DNA of 26,400 nucleotides from a virus. The stretch lies in the IMG/VR virus record IMGVR_UViG_3300012950_000022, positions 1 through 26,400 of that record. The stretch is one strand, 5' to 3'. The notes beneath the pieces are model-generated. The model did not search any database. It worked only from the letters and a program-made list of their open reading frames with translations, and had not been told where the DNA came from. Both the position numbers and the translations under genes were made by a program. Shown here piece by piece: positions 7,855-14,370 of the stretch; position 1 is the first letter of the stretch; the number at the start of each line of letters is the position of its first letter.

Positions 7855-7887
7855 AGTGTGGTAACTTTCAAAAAAAGAATAGTATGT
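7855..7887 (+). promoter_or_regulatory. Candidate phage-specific promoter, copy 2
   Basis: AGTGTGGTAACTTTC (7855-7869) and AGTATGT (7881-7887) match 797-829 with the same 26-nt offset. It lies between the tRNA and a small-RNA-like unit. Confidence 0.5.
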
Positions 7888-7894
7888 TATAGGT

Positions 7895-7967
7895 AGAAGA
7901 AAGCTGCAGAGGTCAGTCAATGCTACCGTTACACACTTAAACGAGTAGAACCTCTACAGCTTTTTTT
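7895..7967 (+). ncRNA. Candidate small RNA 2
   Basis: A short unit between the promoter candidate at 7855 and a terminator. AGCTGCAGAGGT (7902-7913) pairs with ACCTCTACAGCT (7950-7961) with one mismatch, and seven T follow. The 36-nt loop is long for a terminator, so the unit may be a structured RNA of about 70 nt or an attenuator for downstream genes. Confidence 0.4.
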
Positions 7968-7977
7968 AGATTGTTGG

Positions 7978-8020
7978 CATACAATCTTCTCCTATGACTT
8001 GGGTCATTTTGACCCAAGTC
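7978..8020 (+). promoter_or_regulatory. Promoter -10 and leader hairpin of the 8084 gene
   Basis: TACAAT at 7980-7985, followed by CTTCTCC, resembles the other TACAATCTT promoters of this window. Just downstream, GACTTGGGTCA (7996-8006) pairs with TGACCCAAGTC (8010-8020), an 11-bp stem with loop TTT and no T-tract. Together with the two small-RNA units and the tRNA, this accounts for the gene-free stretch 7542-8083. Confidence 0.45.
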
Positions 8021-8083
8021 ACCTTATTATCAACCTTAACCATTTGAAAAATTGAAAAAATTGAGAATTTGGAGAATTGAATT

Positions 8084-8938
8084 ATGAGTTTAATGGGCAT
8101 GAAAGCCGAATCTATGGGTGTGAACCTAACCAGTGATCGTCCCCCCTTTATAAATTGGAAGAAAAACTCTCGTCTCAGAGTCTTTGGTAGTGTAGAAAGA
8201 CGTTATCAACATTTTGTAGTTGTAAAACAAGATGATGGTAATGAAAAAATTACTGCCGTCAACTGCAGTAATTATGACTATAGTAAAATAGATTTGGCCG
8301 AAACCACCGTTAGAGAAGATCGAGATTGTATTCTTTGTGAAGTATATGACAACCAAATGAATGGTAATGTACATCCAGAGTTGGATTTCGTATCTTTTGC
8401 CCCTAATAGATGGGATTCAGAAAAACCACCCGTCTTGAAGTCTTTTCAAGCTAATATGCTTTGTTTTGACCGTGAAGTACAAGAAGTAGATTTAGCTGGA
8501 TCTATCTCTATCATTTCATTCCGTATGAGTAACTGGAATGAAATAATGGGTTGGATACCTCCTAATATGGAAGAGGCTAAAACAGGTTTTTATCGAGGTG
8601 ACCCAACCGAACCAGCAGAAGGTTATGATATCAAGATTACCTACTTCCCCGACAAAAAGGGTTCAGAGATGTATAATCTTGACTATCAACTTACCAATAG
8701 CCCCCTAACAGAAGAAGAATTACAGGCTATAGAAGATAGAAAAGAAACCTTCCTACTGTCAGAATACTATAAGAAGAAGACCAGAGATGAACAGATACAA
8801 TTCTTGTATGACGTTCATGATGTTCAAGGTAAATCATCCTTTACACCCTGGGAGGATAATAAAAAGGAGTCCACCTCATCGGCTGATGAAACTGATGAGG
8901 TAGCAGGGGAGATAGCTAAATTAATGGAAAATTCCTAA
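8084..8938 (+). CDS. Unknown protein, possible single-stranded DNA-binding protein
   Basis: The 284-aa product starts with a segment like those of phage recombination proteins (GVNLTSDRPPFINWKK), has a beta-rich middle, and ends in a charged region with an acidic tail (SADETDEVAGEIAKLMENS). An acidic C-terminal tail after a compact body is characteristic of ssDNA-binding proteins such as gp32 and SSB, and the next operon includes a Rad50-like ATPase. No zinc site or clear OB-fold motif is seen. The reading as an SSB is therefore a hypothesis. The start is supported by GGAGA about 8 nt upstream. Transcription likely begins near 7990 and ends at the terminator at 9013-9056. Confidence 0.45.
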   Translation: MSLMGMKAESMGVNLTSDRPPFINWKKNSRLRVFGSVERRYQHFVVVKQDDGNEKITAVNCSNYDYSKIDLAETTVREDRDCILCEVYDNQMNGNVHPELDFVSFAPNRWDSEKPPVLKSFQANMLCFDREVQEVDLAGSISIISFRMSNWNEIMGWIPPNMEEAKTGFYRGDPTEPAEGYDIKITYFPDKKGSEMYNLDYQLTNSPLTEEELQAIEDRKETFLLSEYYKKKTRDEQIQFLYDVHDVQGKSSFTPWEDNKKESTSSADETDEVAGEIAKLMENS

Positions 8939-9012
8939 CGTTAGCTCGACCTGAATATGTCGATAAACTATTCAAATTGTTGATCATAGAGTCCTTATCT
9001 TTATAAGGATTT

Positions 9013-9056
9013 AGCCCCAACCCTTGTGGTGACCACTTAGGGGGTTGGGGCTTTTT
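9013..9056 (+). terminator. Rho-independent terminator
   Basis: AGCCCCAACCC (9013-9023) pairs with GGGTTGGGGCT (9042-9052), followed by T's. The loop holds a smaller GTGGT/ACCAC hairpin. A preceding TCCTTAT/ATAAGGA hairpin lies at about 8990-9008. It closes the 8084 gene. Confidence 0.88.
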
Positions 9057-9074
9057 CATACCACACAACTAATT

Positions 9075-9272
9075 ATGTCAAAACAAGAACAAGATGTTAA
9101 GAAAAATATACTAAATACCTTTTTTGAAGAAGAAGAGGTAAAAGACGATAAAAGCTTCCTAGTTTTATTAGTTAGTACCTCCATTTTTGTCCTCTTCAGT
9201 CTTGGTTGCACCTTTTATGGATATATGAAATTTATACAATGGATTATACAGACGATCAAAACAATTTTTTGA
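9075..9272 (+). CDS. Small single-pass membrane protein
   Basis: The 65-aa protein starts at ATG 9075, because the earlier in-frame start lies inside the terminator. A charged N-terminal half (KQEQD...EEEEVKDDK) precedes one membrane helix (SFLVLLVSTSIFVLFSLGCTFYGYM), then a short tail. It overlaps the next gene by 34 bp, which points to translational coupling with the Rad50-like ATPase. It has no known family that I recognise. It may anchor or regulate the ATPase or the histidine kinase encoded downstream. Confidence 0.6.
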   Translation: MSKQEQDVKKNILNTFFEEEEVKDDKSFLVLLVSTSIFVLFSLGCTFYGYMKFIQWIIQTIKTIF

Positions 9273-9889
9273 ATTTTGAAGAAATTACAGACCAGATTGA
9301 ACAGTTAGAAGAGTTAAGAAAGAAATACCACTATCAAAGTCAAGAGATTGAGACTCAATTACAAAAACACCAACAACAACAATCAGATAATGAAGAAATG
9401 GTTGTAGTCTATACTGAAGTTAGGGAATTCCTATCTAAAGTATCGGCTGAATACCGTATTCGGATCTGCAGTACCTTCAACCAACTAGTAACTGAAGCTC
9501 TAAGTCATATTTTTCAAAAAGATATCGACTTCCAAATCAGCCTGGAAAGTTATAGGAACCAACCTGCCATCAATGTCATGATCACTGAAGATTCATTTAT
9601 CCTTGACCCACAAAAATCATGTGGTGGTGGTATGAACGACATTATAGCTCTGATATTCAAAATCATTTTTGTCTACCTAAGTGGGTCACAAAGAACTATC
9701 GTTTTAGATGAAAGTTTAAAATTCCTATCTACTAGCTACTTACAGACAGCTTCAAACTTCCTAGCTGAAATTTGTAGCCGTTTACAGATGCAACTAATCC
9801 TAATTACCCATAAAGAAGATCTGCAGATATCTGCCAACAATATTATCACCATTTCCAAAAGAGAAGGTGCATCCTACATAACAGGTTAA
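9239..9889 (+). CDS. Half-Rad50/SbcC-type ATPase (C-terminal half only)
   Basis: From ATG 9239 the protein has 216 residues; an upstream TTG at 9206 is less likely. A coiled-coil N-terminus (about 14-65) is followed by an ABC signature-like SCGGGMND (127-134), Walker B TIVLDES (153-159) and an H-loop ITHK (189-192). This is the C-terminal lobe of Rad50/SbcC/SMC-type ATPases; the Walker A lobe is absent here and in the neighbouring genes. Known: in full-length enzymes the signature acts on ATP bound by the partner's Walker A. Inference: it works with another subunit encoded elsewhere or by the host, or it only senses nucleotide. It is coupled to the membrane protein upstream and to the histidine kinase 2 bp downstream. 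Confidence 0.7.
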   Translation: MDYTDDQNNFLNFEEITDQIEQLEELRKKYHYQSQEIETQLQKHQQQQSDNEEMVVVYTEVREFLSKVSAEYRIRICSTFNQLVTEALSHIFQKDIDFQISLESYRNQPAINVMITEDSFILDPQKSCGGGMNDIIALIFKIIFVYLSGSQRTIVLDESLKFLSTSYLQTASNFLAEICSRLQMQLILITHKEDLQISANNIITISKREGASYITG

Positions 9890-9891
9890 AA

Positions 9892-11397
9892 ATGTTTGAT
9901 TTAATTTTTCTATCAGCTTTTCAGTTAAAACTATGGCAAGTACTTTTTCTAGGATCTCTATGGGGTATGGCTACATCCTTTATAGTATCTAGAATTTTAT
10001 CTAGACAACAAGATGTGGTTGTTTGTAACATTAAGAAATATCTGTCAGAAACCCTATTAGAACATAGAAAAGCTGCTACCGAAATAGTAGGTAATGAAGT
10101 TGGACAAAATATATCTCAACAATTAAAACTGGTGAAGGAAGAACTGAAACAGGCTTTAACCGATAAGGTGATAGCTCAGGATGCCCAGGTGACAGCTCAA
10201 TATGCTCTGGTGGCAGCAGAAGATGCCAGCCAAGCTAAAACCGACTTCCTGTCTCGGATGTCACATGAAATACGGACTCCCATTAACGGTATTATCGGTT
10301 CCCTGGATCTGATAAACCTAGTCGAAGTGACAGAGGTACAAGGTCAAGATATCCAACGGGCTGTCGATTCTTCCAATCGTTTACTAACAGTCATCAATGA
10401 AATACTCAATTTCTCTAGCCTGGAGGCTGGAGCTGTAAAATATGATTGTGGCTCTATTAATATAACTACTATAACTCAGGATATCGTAGGTTCATTACAA
10501 CCACTAGCCGATAAAAAAGATTTACCCATACACACAGTAATAGATCCCAAAATACTACTGGAGAGTACTAATCGATGGGGTGATCAACAAAAAATCGGAC
10601 AAATATTGACTAACCTAATTGGTAATGCCATCAAATTTACCCCTCAAGGTGAAATAATAATTTCTATCCAAACCCTAAAAAAAGACTGGTTACGTTTCGA
10701 AATCTCAGATACAGGTATCGGTATCGAGACTGAAAAACAAGAAAAACTATTCGAACCCTTCAACCAAGGGGATGAAGGTAATAATCGTAACTTCGGAGGT
10801 ACGGGTCTAGGTCTATCCATCAGTAAAAAATATGTAGAGGGAATGGGTGGTAAAATAGGAGTCGAAAGCCATAAAAAAATTGGCTCTATATTTTGGTTCG
10901 AATTGGAATTGTGTAAAAAACGTTGTGATCAATCTCCAAACTGTTTTATTATCAATGGTGTACGGCATATTCCCAACGTAGAGTTAGAGTTAGAGTTAGA
11001 AGGTAACCTCCCCTCAAGAGATATAAGGGTATTAATAGTAGATGATGATGTGGTCAACAGAACAGTGGCTAAACGTCACCTGGAACAGATGGGTTGCCAA
11101 ACTGACGAGGCAGAAGATGGTAAATCGGCCATTAAGAAGTTTCGACAAATAAAATATGATCTAATAATCATGGATCTGCAGATGCCTAAAATGGACGGTT
11201 TTGAGGCTAGTCGTAAAATACGTAGGCTAGAACAAGAACAGGAGCTAGATCCTACTCCTATCTTAGCCCTATCTGCCAGTGTGTTGGGTGAAGTAGAGAA
11301 ACAGTGTTATGAGGCAGGGATGGACGACTATGTGGGTAAACCCTTCAAAAAATATGAATTAATAAATAAAATAAATCGTCTAGTTAATATGGAATGA
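9892..11397 (+). CDS. Membrane-anchored hybrid histidine kinase with receiver domain
   Basis: The 501-aa protein has one N-terminal membrane helix (about 14-36) and a long coiled coil (about 45-115). The HisKA domain carries SHEIRTP (phosphoacceptor H125). The HATPase domain has an N box at 241-250, DTGIG (D273) and GGTGLGLSISK (302-312). After an acidic linker of repeated Glu-Leu codons comes a receiver (about 378-500) with VDDD (D384, D385), phosphoacceptor D428 in MDLQMPKMDGF, S461 and K483. All catalytic residues are intact. No periplasmic sensor, Hpt or DNA-binding output domain is present. It would sense through the membrane or coiled coil and pass phosphate to an outside partner, probably a host Hpt protein. 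Hybrid kinases are rare in phages. It is translationally linked to the Rad50-like ATPase gene. Confidence 0.95.
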   Translation: MFDLIFLSAFQLKLWQVLFLGSLWGMATSFIVSRILSRQQDVVVCNIKKYLSETLLEHRKAATEIVGNEVGQNISQQLKLVKEELKQALTDKVIAQDAQVTAQYALVAAEDASQAKTDFLSRMSHEIRTPINGIIGSLDLINLVEVTEVQGQDIQRAVDSSNRLLTVINEILNFSSLEAGAVKYDCGSINITTITQDIVGSLQPLADKKDLPIHTVIDPKILLESTNRWGDQQKIGQILTNLIGNAIKFTPQGEIIISIQTLKKDWLRFEISDTGIGIETEKQEKLFEPFNQGDEGNNRNFGGTGLGLSISKKYVEGMGGKIGVESHKKIGSIFWFELELCKKRCDQSPNCFIINGVRHIPNVELELELEGNLPSRDIRVLIVDDDVVNRTVAKRHLEQMGCQTDEAEDGKSAIKKFRQIKYDLIIMDLQMPKMDGFEASRKIRRLEQEQELDPTPILALSASVLGEVEKQCYEAGMDDYVGKPFKKYELINKINRLVNME

Positions 11398-11438
11398 TAT
11401 AGATGTTTTTAGTCAACCTAAAATGTTACAATCTTGAC

Positions 11439-11510
11439 CTAACAAAATTAATTATTACATTAGTTTTTGTTATCAAGGCTACCACCTCTATTTAGAGGTG
11501 GTTTTTTTTT
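11439..11510 (+). ncRNA. Candidate small RNA 3
   Basis: Extended -10 TGTTACAAT at 11424-11432 precedes a 5' hairpin (AACAAAA pairing with TTTTTGTT inside 11440-11472) and the terminator at 11482-11510. The transcript would be about 70 nt. It could equally be an attenuated leader for the gene at 11536. Confidence 0.45.
11482..11510 (+). terminator. Rho-independent terminator
   Basis: CCACCTCT (11482-11489) pairs with AGAGGTGG (11494-11501), followed by nine T. Confidence 0.88.
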
Positions 11511-11535
11511 GAATCTAAAGTGAGTGTATTAAGAT

Positions 11536-11781
11536 ATGTTTGGTTCAGATACCGTTGTACTTTCTAATAAAATTTCCAAACTAATGGATGAAGTTAGAAA
11601 AGATATCTATAAAAGGTGTAACTTAAATAAACAAATTAAGGATATGACCTGGGACGAGAAAATGTCGAAACTGCCAGCCGATGCTTGGATGGTAGAACAG
11701 ATGATGTTTCAAATAGAACGTTATATACAAAGACAAAGTGGATTAATTAAGTGGCACCCACCTTTAGATATTAAAGAATAA
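11536..11781 (+). CDS. Hypothetical protein, 81 aa
   Basis: Not recognised. It is helical, with alternating charged and Met/Leu residues (KLMDEVRKDIYKRC, MVEQMMFQIERYI), and may form a helical bundle or dimer. It sits between a promoter-terminator unit and the dCMP-deaminase gene, from which it is separated by 2 bp, so the two probably share a transcript. It has no membrane segment or catalytic motif. Its ribosome binding site is poor. Confidence 0.6.
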   Translation: MFGSDTVVLSNKISKLMDEVRKDIYKRCNLNKQIKDMTWDEKMSKLPADAWMVEQMMFQIERYIQRQSGLIKWHPPLDIKE

Positions 11782-11783
11782 AT

Positions 11784-12230
11784 ATGTTTCATAAAACCTA
11801 CGACTATAAACCCCACAGTAAACGAATGACCTGGGAACGTTATGCCTTGGAACTAGCTAAAACTGCCTCCCTTCGAAGTGAAGACCCCTATATACAGGTT
11901 GGGGCTTGTGCCCTGGATTTCGAACATAAAGTGCTTGGCTTGGGCTATAATGGACTTGCCCCTGGTAAAGAGGTGGAAAAATACTTTTGGGCTGATAGGG
12001 ACGAACGTAGACCCTTTATGATCCATGCAGAGGCCAACTGTCTGGCCCTATTTACGTCAGGTGAATGTGAAATCCTAGCTGTCACCCTCCTGCCCTGTTC
12101 CTCCTGTGCTACCCTTATTGCAGGCTATAAAATTAAAAAAGTGGTCTACCAGGAGGTCTATAAACGAGATATCGAAGCCATCAAAATATTTAACTTCTAT
12201 CAGATAGAACACGAACAACTTATCCTATAA
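11784..12230 (+). CDS. Deoxycytidylate deaminase-like zinc enzyme
   Basis: The 148-aa protein carries the cytidine/dCMP deaminase signature: IHAEAN with His81, Ala82 and the proton-shuttle Glu83, and LPCSSCATL with zinc ligands Cys105 and Cys108. VGACALDFEHKVLGLGYNG (39-57) matches the substrate-binding strand of dCMP deaminases. The reaction would be dCMP to dUMP, feeding dTTP synthesis during phage replication. The length fits the family. It is co-transcribed with the genes on both sides and followed directly by the SemiSWEET gene. Deamination of another free or modified cytosine nucleotide cannot be excluded. Confidence 0.85.
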   Translation: MFHKTYDYKPHSKRMTWERYALELAKTASLRSEDPYIQVGACALDFEHKVLGLGYNGLAPGKEVEKYFWADRDERRPFMIHAEANCLALFTSGECEILAVTLLPCSSCATLIAGYKIKKVVYQEVYKRDIEAIKIFNFYQIEHEQLIL

Positions 12231-12500
12231 GTGCTAGAACAACTATTCGGACTGATCTTAACCCTATCCTTCAGTTCAGCTTATATCCCACAAATCCTTA
12301 AAATCATTAAACGTAAAAGCTCAAACGATGTGAGCCTGACTATGCTAATTATCAATGCCATAGGATACCTGTGTGGCTTACTATACGTCCTCTTAAAACA
12401 GGTTGAGGCTAGTTGGCTCCTATTCAACTACTCGGCAGGGTTGATCATGACCTGCCTGTGTATCATTGTCTGGATATACTATAAGTCAATAAAAACCTAG
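12231..12500 (+). CDS. SemiSWEET / PQ-loop three-helix membrane protein
   Basis: This 89-aa protein starts with GTG directly after the deaminase stop codon. The first helix contains the PQ motif in SAYIPQILKIIKRKSSNDVSL (P20, Q21), followed by two more membrane helices (about 40-58 and 66-85). Size and PQ placement match bacterial SemiSWEETs, which dimerise to make a sugar transporter; PQ-loop proteins can also carry amino acids. It is unusual in a phage and suggests metabolic modulation of the infected cell. The substrate cannot be told from the sequence. Close linkage with the deaminase is noted but unexplained. Confidence 0.82.
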   Translation: MLEQLFGLILTLSFSSAYIPQILKIIKRKSSNDVSLTMLIINAIGYLCGLLYVLLKQVEASWLLFNYSAGLIMTCLCIIVWIYYKSIKT

Positions 12501-12532
12501 CCCCTATAAATCAAATATGATATAATATTTGC

Positions 12533-12659
12533 CTCGTATTAGTTAAAAACTAGGGTCTTCCAAGAGAAGATTCAAAATGTTTAAGACTGATCTTGACTTA
12601 CAAAAGCTAGACCGACAATCCTGGGGAATGATAGCTCCAAAAGGTTGTCGGTTTTTTTA
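12533..12659 (+). ncRNA. Candidate small RNA 4
   Basis: Extended -10 TGATATAAT (12518-12526) followed by small hairpins (TAGTT/AACTA; TCTTC/GAAGA) and the terminator at 12612-12658. Length is about 125 nt. A 30-codon ORF from 12577 reads through the terminator, so a leader peptide is a weaker alternative. Confidence 0.45.
12612..12658 (+). terminator. Rho-independent terminator
   Basis: CCGACAATC (12612-12620) pairs with GGTTGTCGG (12643-12651) including one wobble, followed by seven T. Confidence 0.82.
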
Positions 12660-12694
12660 TGGCTTATGACCTCTCTATCTGTTACAATCTCTAC

Positions 12695-12766
12695 TAGAAA
12701 GACACAGACTTTCGTTCAACTGAACCCACAACTAGTTTTTAATAGTCGAATTAGTTGTGGGTTTTT
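12695..12766 (+). ncRNA. Candidate small RNA 5
   Basis: Extended -10 TGTTACAAT (12680-12688), a small GAAAG/CTTTC hairpin, then the terminator at 12724-12767, for about 70 nt. Its 3' end overlaps the 3' end of the opposing SET gene, so it may also act as antisense there. Confidence 0.45.
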
Positions 12767-12767
12767 A
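12724..12767 (+). terminator. Rho-independent terminator
   Basis: ACCCACAACTA (12724-12734) pairs with TAGTTGTGGGT (12752-12762), followed by T's. It overlaps the stop of the minus-strand SET gene. Confidence 0.82.
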
Positions 12768-13083
12768 TTTGGTAGAGAGTATAACTACAGGTTATCTCTT
12801 CCCCCTGCCCAATCCTCTCTATAGTCCATAATTCCAATACTTCGGTGTGACCAACCACCAACCTCTTTACTAACTCACAATTGGGTGTATCAGAATGATT
12901 GTAAAATCCACCTAGTGGAGTTCGACAATAGTTTTGAGGGAATAAACCACCCAGATAGACCTTGAGATGAGTAATGCCCAGGTTGATGCCTATGTCTAAA
13001 CTGGTGTTGGCAAATAAACCCATGCCGTCTATGGGAGATTTTTTGATGGAAATACACTCTGGTAGTGGTCTATAGTTCAACAT
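12751..13083 (-). CDS. SET-domain protein, probable lysine methyltransferase
   Basis: The 110-aa protein contains the SET-domain landmarks: GMGLFA (20-25), NHSDTPNC (62-69, the SAM/pseudoknot motif) and GEEITCSY (94-101) with its catalytic Tyr. It consists of little more than the SET core, without pre- or post-SET zinc regions, as in small bacterial and phage SET proteins. It would transfer methyl groups from S-adenosylmethionine to a protein lysine; the target is unknown. It is the only minus-strand gene in a rightward stretch. A TATAAT (minus, 13125-13130) lies about 40 bp upstream, overlapping a rightward promoter candidate. Confidence 0.8.
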   Translation of the reverse strand: MLNYRPLPECISIKKSPIDGMGLFANTSLDIGINLGITHLKVYLGGLFPQNYCRTPLGGFYNHSDTPNCELVKRLVVGHTEVLELWTIERIGQGEEITCSYTLYQIKTHN

Positions 13084-13124
13084 CTTTAACTGTTTTAAAG
13101 GTTTCTTGATTTAATTTGGTTTTT

Positions 13125-13153
13125 ATTATACCAAATGTGATATCATACTTAAC
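13125..13153 (-). promoter_or_regulatory. Promoter of the SET gene, overlapping a rightward promoter
   Basis: On the minus strand, TATAAT at 13125-13130 has a weak TTAAGT 17 nt upstream. On the plus strand, TGATATCAT at 13138-13146 could start small RNA 6. The two would compete. TTTGGT/ACCAAA arms flank the minus -10. Confidence 0.4.
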
Positions 13154-13278
13154 AACATATTTTTGTGTTTGTTAGATGCCACTTAAATATGAAACACTAA
13201 AGTAGATATTGGTGTTCGATGCCAGTAGGTAATGATAGTGTCAGGGCATGACATTATCAATAGTTACTGGCTTTTTTT
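13153..13278 (+). ncRNA. Candidate small RNA 6
   Basis: A -10-like TGATATCAT (13138-13146) precedes about 125 nt with a 5' hairpin (TAACA/TGTTA near 13150-13175) and the terminator at 13221-13278. No credible ORF is seen (longest with ATG is 9 codons). Confidence 0.4.
13221..13278 (+). terminator. Rho-independent terminator
   Basis: GCCAGTA (13221-13227) pairs with TACTGGC (13265-13271), with further pairing inside, followed by seven T. The same GCCAGTA/TACTGGC arms recur at 13431. Confidence 0.8.
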
Positions 13279-13302
13279 ATGCCTTGATGATATTATAGTA
13301 TT

Positions 13303-13463
13303 TCCTTCCCGTGACAAATAGGTTAAATGACAATTATTGTTGAAGGAGATACCCCTCTTTCATTGCCTGCTAGGAATGATGACAACTAGTGGTTATTTTT
13401 AGTGGGTGTGTAATTATCACTTAGCTTGTTGCCAGTAAGTGTTGATACTTACTGGCTTTTTTT
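13303..13463 (+). ncRNA. Candidate small RNA 7
   Basis: A -10-like TGATATTAT (13288-13296) lies upstream and a terminator at 13431-13463, giving about 160 nt. It contains a 20-codon ORF from 13328 without a clear ribosome binding site. With units 6 and 8 it fills the gene-free stretch 13084-13640. Confidence 0.4.
13431..13463 (+). terminator. Rho-independent terminator
   Basis: GCCAGTAAGT (13431-13440) pairs with ACTTACTGGC (13447-13456) around GTTGAT, followed by seven T. Confidence 0.9.
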
Positions 13464-13492
13464 ATATCAATACGGTATTATATAATCTACTC

Positions 13493-13562
13493 CTTTCAAC
13501 TATATTAGTTGAGATTAAGTTCTGCCCACAAATGAATTCTCGGTTCATTTGTGGGTTTTTTT
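13493..13562 (+). ncRNA. Candidate small RNA 8
   Basis: TATAAT at 13481-13486, then a CAACTA/TAGTTG hairpin near 13498-13512 and the terminator at 13525-13562. Length is about 70 nt, with no ORF. Confidence 0.45.
13525..13562 (+). terminator. Rho-independent terminator
   Basis: CCCACAAATGAA (13525-13536) pairs perfectly with TTCATTTGTGGG (13544-13555), followed by seven T. Confidence 0.9.
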
Positions 13563-13636
13563 GTGCCTAGACTCCCACTTACTATACTACAAAAAAATAT
13601 TCCAAACCCGTACTTATTTTCAATTTATTTTGAGGC

Positions 13637-13714
13637 AAAAAAAACCCAAGTGACCAATAACTGTTAACAACCTACTTTTTTGGATAGGCTTGGCTGAATT
13701 ATTAAATCACTTGG
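13637..13714 (-). terminator. Minus-strand terminator-like hairpin
   Basis: On the minus strand, CCAAGTGA (13714-13707) pairs with TCACTTGG (13653-13646), followed by eight T (13644-13637). The loop is long (about 53 nt). Another hairpin (GGATCTT/AAGATCC, about 13730-13760) lies just upstream, so this may be the 3' end of a leftward small RNA. Confidence 0.5.
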
Positions 13715-13775
13715 ATGAGGGATGTTGTCGGATCTTGACTTTAGAGTCAAATAAGATCCCAAATAAATTACCCTT

Positions 13776-13791
13776 CTACTATATATACTTG
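13776..13791 (-). promoter_or_regulatory. Repeated TATATA element
   Basis: On the minus strand, CAAGTATATATAGTAG recurs, with a TATA insertion, at 14431-14450. Each copy lies upstream of a minus-strand hairpin with a T-tract. It is a possible -10 region of a leftward promoter class. Confidence 0.35.
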
Positions 13792-13794
13792 CAA

Positions 13795-13831
13795 AAATGA
13801 GTCTGAAACCCTACCTCAATCTCATTTTTTT
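13795..13831. terminator. Hairpin with T-tracts on both strands
   Basis: AAATGAG (13795-13801) pairs with CTCATTT (13821-13827). T's flank it in both orientations. It lies 10 bp past the stop of the minus-strand nuclease gene and could terminate it. Confidence 0.5.
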
Positions 13832-13840
13832 CCACTTTTT

Positions 13841-14356
13841 TTACTTTTTCCATACCGTACTGTTTGGTAATTTCCTAATATCCTCCATTTTTATTAATGA
13901 TATCAAATCTTGTCTGCCACTTCTTGAATAACAAACATACTTAGCTTGAGATGAAATATGAACCCTTCTTCTGGTATCAATTTTATCTTCACAAAAACCC
14001 AACAATTCTTTTCTAATGGAAACAATAAAAGAATCTTCGGCTTCAAAAGCTATAAAATCAGATGCCCCATAAAGCCATCCATCACTGCCTGTAACGTTTT
14101 TTAACTCTATCCATACCCAATCATCTTCAAAATCTATATTTCTTCTACCTAACCTTTTCCTGCCCTTAACATCAACTTTTGCCTTCAGTTTACCACCCTC
14201 TTTAGTGGGAGAGTCTAAAGTTAGATGGAAATCTATATGGTCAAATTGTTCTGATCTAGTTGCTTCCCTTACCTCAAAACCTCTAGTTTCTGCTAACTTT
14301 TTAAATCGTTGTTCGGCCTGTAAACCTTCTGCAATACTTTTCTTATGTATATACAT
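13841..14356 (-). CDS. PD-(D/E)XK-like endonuclease, conserved phage protein
   Basis: The 171-aa protein shows an endonuclease-like core. FDHIDF (38-43) supplies an acid, and KVDVKGRKR (60-68) supplies the D62-x-K64 pair. Then come WIELKNVTGSDGWLYG (82-97) and DFIAFE (100-105), a run seen in a conserved phage protein family with a restriction-endonuclease-like fold. Role is probably DNA processing or host DNA degradation, not proven. It is transcribed leftward from a region with a TATATA element (14431-14450) and an attenuator-like hairpin (14371-14395) just before its ATG. Confidence 0.6.
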   Translation of the reverse strand: MYIHKKSIAEGLQAEQRFKKLAETRGFEVREATRSEQFDHIDFHLTLDSPTKEGGKLKAKVDVKGRKRLGRRNIDFEDDWVWIELKNVTGSDGWLYGASDFIAFEAEDSFIVSIRKELLGFCEDKIDTRRRVHISSQAKYVCYSRSGRQDLISLIKMEDIRKLPNSTVWKK

Positions 14357-14370
14357 ATAAAACCTCTATA

